Of a stretch of DNA of 13,754 nt, positions 12,320 through 13,754 are shown one piece after another. The notes beneath the pieces were generated by a model that saw nothing but the letters and a program-made list of their open reading frames with translations, searched no databases and was not told where the DNA came from. Source of the DNA: CAZLFA01 sp964558665 (GTDB lineage Bacteria > Desulfobacterota > Syntrophia > Syntrophales > PHBD01); assembly GCA_964558665.1 (NCBI GenBank), contig CAZLFA010000085.1:1-13754 (forward strand), read 5' to 3'. Every line of letters begins with the position of its first letter. Position 1 is the first letter of the stretch. The translations under genes were made by a program, and so were the position numbers.

Positions 12320-13435
12320 CTACCGGCGCGGGACCGCGGGGGACGGTTGAATGACGGCCTCATTTACCTTACGCACGGGAAGAACCCGGTAGCCGTAGCT
12401 GTAAGTCTTGGTGAGCCAGAAGCGGGTGCCATAGCTGAAATCGAAAACGGCGCCCTCGGAACCTTGAGAATCCGACGCCCACAGACAGCAGGTTGTTAAT
12501 TGGACCATGTTTGTTATATGGACGTTATAGTTGCGCTGGGCAGCCTGATAACTTTTGCGGGCATCATATAAGCCTGCCAGCTCGGACTGCGTCGGCAGGC
12601 GCCAGTCATTAAACCCTCCCAGACGGTAATTCCTGCAGTAGTTCTTTGTATCCAGCCAGGTGATGTCTGAACCGTTATCTTTTTTCGGCCACATGAGACC
12701 TGTACGCGGATCAATGTAGGTTACCCTGGCAATCTCGCCCATCATGTATTCGATGGTGACGATTTCACCGCCAAAACGAGTTAACCCCAGTACTTTTAAA
12801 AAACCATCGATGTCATCCGTTTTCACCCCTTCAGCTTCCGGATAGTTGACTGTCATTGCCGCCCAGGCCGCCGCCTTCATGTCCCCTTCATGCTTGGACG
12901 AGACAGCTTTTTGATATTCGGTCAGGTCCGTGCTGACCTGTCGTATCAGGTTTTTTTTAACCTCGTCCCTGAACTGCGCGATCTCCCGGCGCCGTTTCGC
13001 TTCAGCCGCTTTATGCCCCGTACGCAGATTGTCCAGATGTTTTACCTGCTGCTCCTTTTGTTTAACCATATCAGGCAGCTTGCTTTTTAACCAGAATTTG
13101 CCCTTCATATCATCGATCTGCCTGTTCAGCTCGACAAGCTTTATCTCTTGCCTGGTAATCTCCGCACGCTCACGTTTCCCGGCTTCATCAGCTTCCCTCT
13201 CCATTCTCTGCAGTTGTTCCAGTTCCTTCCGATGGGCCGCAGCGGCGCCTGTCAGATTTTCCGGCTTCCCCTTCTCCCTGGTCTCTTTGTCCTTGCTGTC
13301 TGCGGTTAACACCTGACTGCTGCCGACCGGAACTTTGACGTCGTTTTGCAGGCCGCCGGTTTCAGCGGCAAAGGCGGGTGCCGTGATAAGCGGCAGCCAT
13401 ACCGCAATCCATATGGCGAATAAGCGTTTTTTCAT
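12320..13435 (-). CDS. Exported coiled-coil protein with C-terminal DUF1566 (Lcl) domain
   Basis: The 371-residue precursor has a signal peptide (cleavage near AFA at 21-23), a Gly/Ser/charged linker, a long helical/coiled-coil region rich in E, K, R and Q (about 64-175), and a DUF1566/Lcl C-terminal domain (about 237-357). The last shows the hallmark blocks YIDPRTGLMW, DITWLDTKNYC, LGGFNDWRLPTQSEL, WASDSQGS and YRVLPVRKV. Lcl-type domains are found in bacterial surface adhesins, for example the collagen-like Legionella Lcl, and are carbohydrate or matrix binding in some cases. A role at the envelope is inferred. AAAGGA lies about 10 nt before the ATG. A terminator-like hairpin lies in the leader. 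Its 3' end converges on the lipoprotein gene with repeat A between. Confidence 0.85.
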   Translation of the reverse strand: MKKRLFAIWIAVWLPLITAPAFAAETGGLQNDVKVPVGSSQVLTADSKDKETREKGKPENLTGAAAAHRKELEQLQRMEREADEAGKRERAEITRQEIKLVELNRQIDDMKGKFWLKSKLPDMVKQKEQQVKHLDNLRTGHKAAEAKRRREIAQFRDEVKKNLIRQVSTDLTEYQKAVSSKHEGDMKAAAWAAMTVNYPEAEGVKTDDIDGFLKVLGLTRFGGEIVTIEYMMGEIARVTYIDPRTGLMWPKKDNGSDITWLDTKNYCRNYRLGGFNDWRLPTQSELAGLYDARKSYQAAQRNYNVHITNMVQLTTCCLWASDSQGSEGAVFDFSYGTRFWLTKTYSYGYRVLPVRKVNEAVIQPSPAVPRR

Positions 13436-13454
13436 CTCTGTAACTTCCTTTAAG

Positions 13455-13483
13455 AAAACCCGAAGGTTCAGTATTCGGGGTTT
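13455..13483 (-). terminator. Terminator-like leader hairpin before the DUF1566 gene
   Basis: On the minus strand AAACCCCGAA and TTCGGGTTTT pair (9/10) around a 9-nt loop, followed by CTTAAAGGA. The T run overlaps the descending arm. It lies about 19 nt before the start codon, directly before the ribosome binding site. It could be the terminator of an upstream gene, an attenuator, or a 5' stabilising hairpin. Confidence 0.45.
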
Positions 13484-13754
13484 CCTGTTGACCGGTATTG
13501 TCTATAGCACAAATCTACTCCATCATCCACCAACTCCGGACAGAAGATGATGTCCTTTTCAGTAGGCACGTTTATCGGTGTCCGCGGATAATGCCGGCTG
13601 CTTCCCCAAAAGACGGCTGTTCTGCCCTTATGGTATCATTGATTATCGGGTGACAAATCAAAAATATTTTGTGTTTAAAATTTTGACATTAAATTAGAAC
13701 AATGCTGTCCAAAATAATCTAAAATCGTCCATGTGCCATCTGTGAAATCGAGTA
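13484..13754. other. Upstream region of the DUF1566 gene without a convincing gene
   Basis: The outer 100 bases are AT-rich, the inner part more balanced. A minus-strand frame ends at the leader hairpin (residues such as KDIIFCPELVDDGVDLCYR), but its only start is a GTG without a ribosome binding site, so I do not call it. No clear promoter, tRNA or riboswitch was recognised. Confidence 0.4.

Noticed and set aside
13486..13640. Minus-strand open frame before the DUF1566 gene (contains KDIIFCPELVDDG)
   Set aside because: Only a GTG without a ribosome binding site could start it, and its end overlaps the leader hairpin; insufficient support for a gene.
1..13754. CRISPR arrays, phage or anti-phage islands, tRNA attachment sites
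   Set aside because: No spaced direct repeats, integrase, Cas gene or tRNA were seen. The CHAT protein is exported, which argues against a cytosolic defence role like the CRISPR-associated TPR-CHAT proteins.

Overview
The window is a bacterial chromosomal segment with about 50-55% GC in its genes. The gene mix suggests a Gram-negative, probably anaerobic lineage such as the Desulfobacterota (former Deltaproteobacteria): exported TPR-CHAT and M48-TPR proteases, a DUF1566 (Lcl C-terminal) surface-type protein, a MaoC-phosphotransacylase fusion, a double hotdog protein, an orphan HicB, and small palindromic mobile repeats. This placement is inference. There is no rRNA, tRNA or housekeeping marker to anchor it.

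Left part (1-3196). An AT-rich, nearly gene-free start leads into an intact hicB antitoxin gene (minus strand, near-consensus promoter). The hicA that should follow it survives only as a frameshifted stub. A double hotdog thioesterase-like gene (+) comes next and is followed within 4 bp by a 169-bp palindromic repeat. A minus-strand unit then encodes a four-helix membrane protein, a possible 34-aa peptide and a cupin, driven by a near-perfect sigma70 promoter. A remnant of a second small mobile repeat lies between this unit and the next gene.

Middle (3197-11249). A MaoC/phosphate acyltransferase fusion gene (+) converges on a compact minus-strand cluster in which every product appears to be exported. 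In transcription order the cluster holds a 43-aa secreted peptide with a Cys-Cys-Pro-Pro motif (not previously obvious because of its size), an intrinsic terminator or attenuator, a 1015-aa protein with ten 40-residue TPRs and a CHAT caspase-like protease (His882/Cys926), a secreted helical protein, a periplasmic M48 metalloprotease with TPRs, and a second secreted helical protein that looks like a paralogue of the first. The promoter carries an 18-bp perfect palindrome between its -35 and -10 elements, a good operator candidate. I read this cluster as a possible extracytoplasmic proteolytic or sensing system. It is the most interesting content of the window.

Right part (11336-13754). A short lipoprotein gene (+) is divergent from the peptide/CHAT operon. 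It is followed within 3 bp by a second copy of the repeat seen after the hotdog gene. This copy is interrupted by a complete 173-bp MITE-like element with 16-bp terminal inverted repeats and TTAAA direct repeats; the left repeat copy supplies the empty site. A convergent gene encodes an exported coiled-coil/DUF1566 protein with a terminator-like hairpin just before its ribosome binding site. The last 300 bases show no convincing gene.
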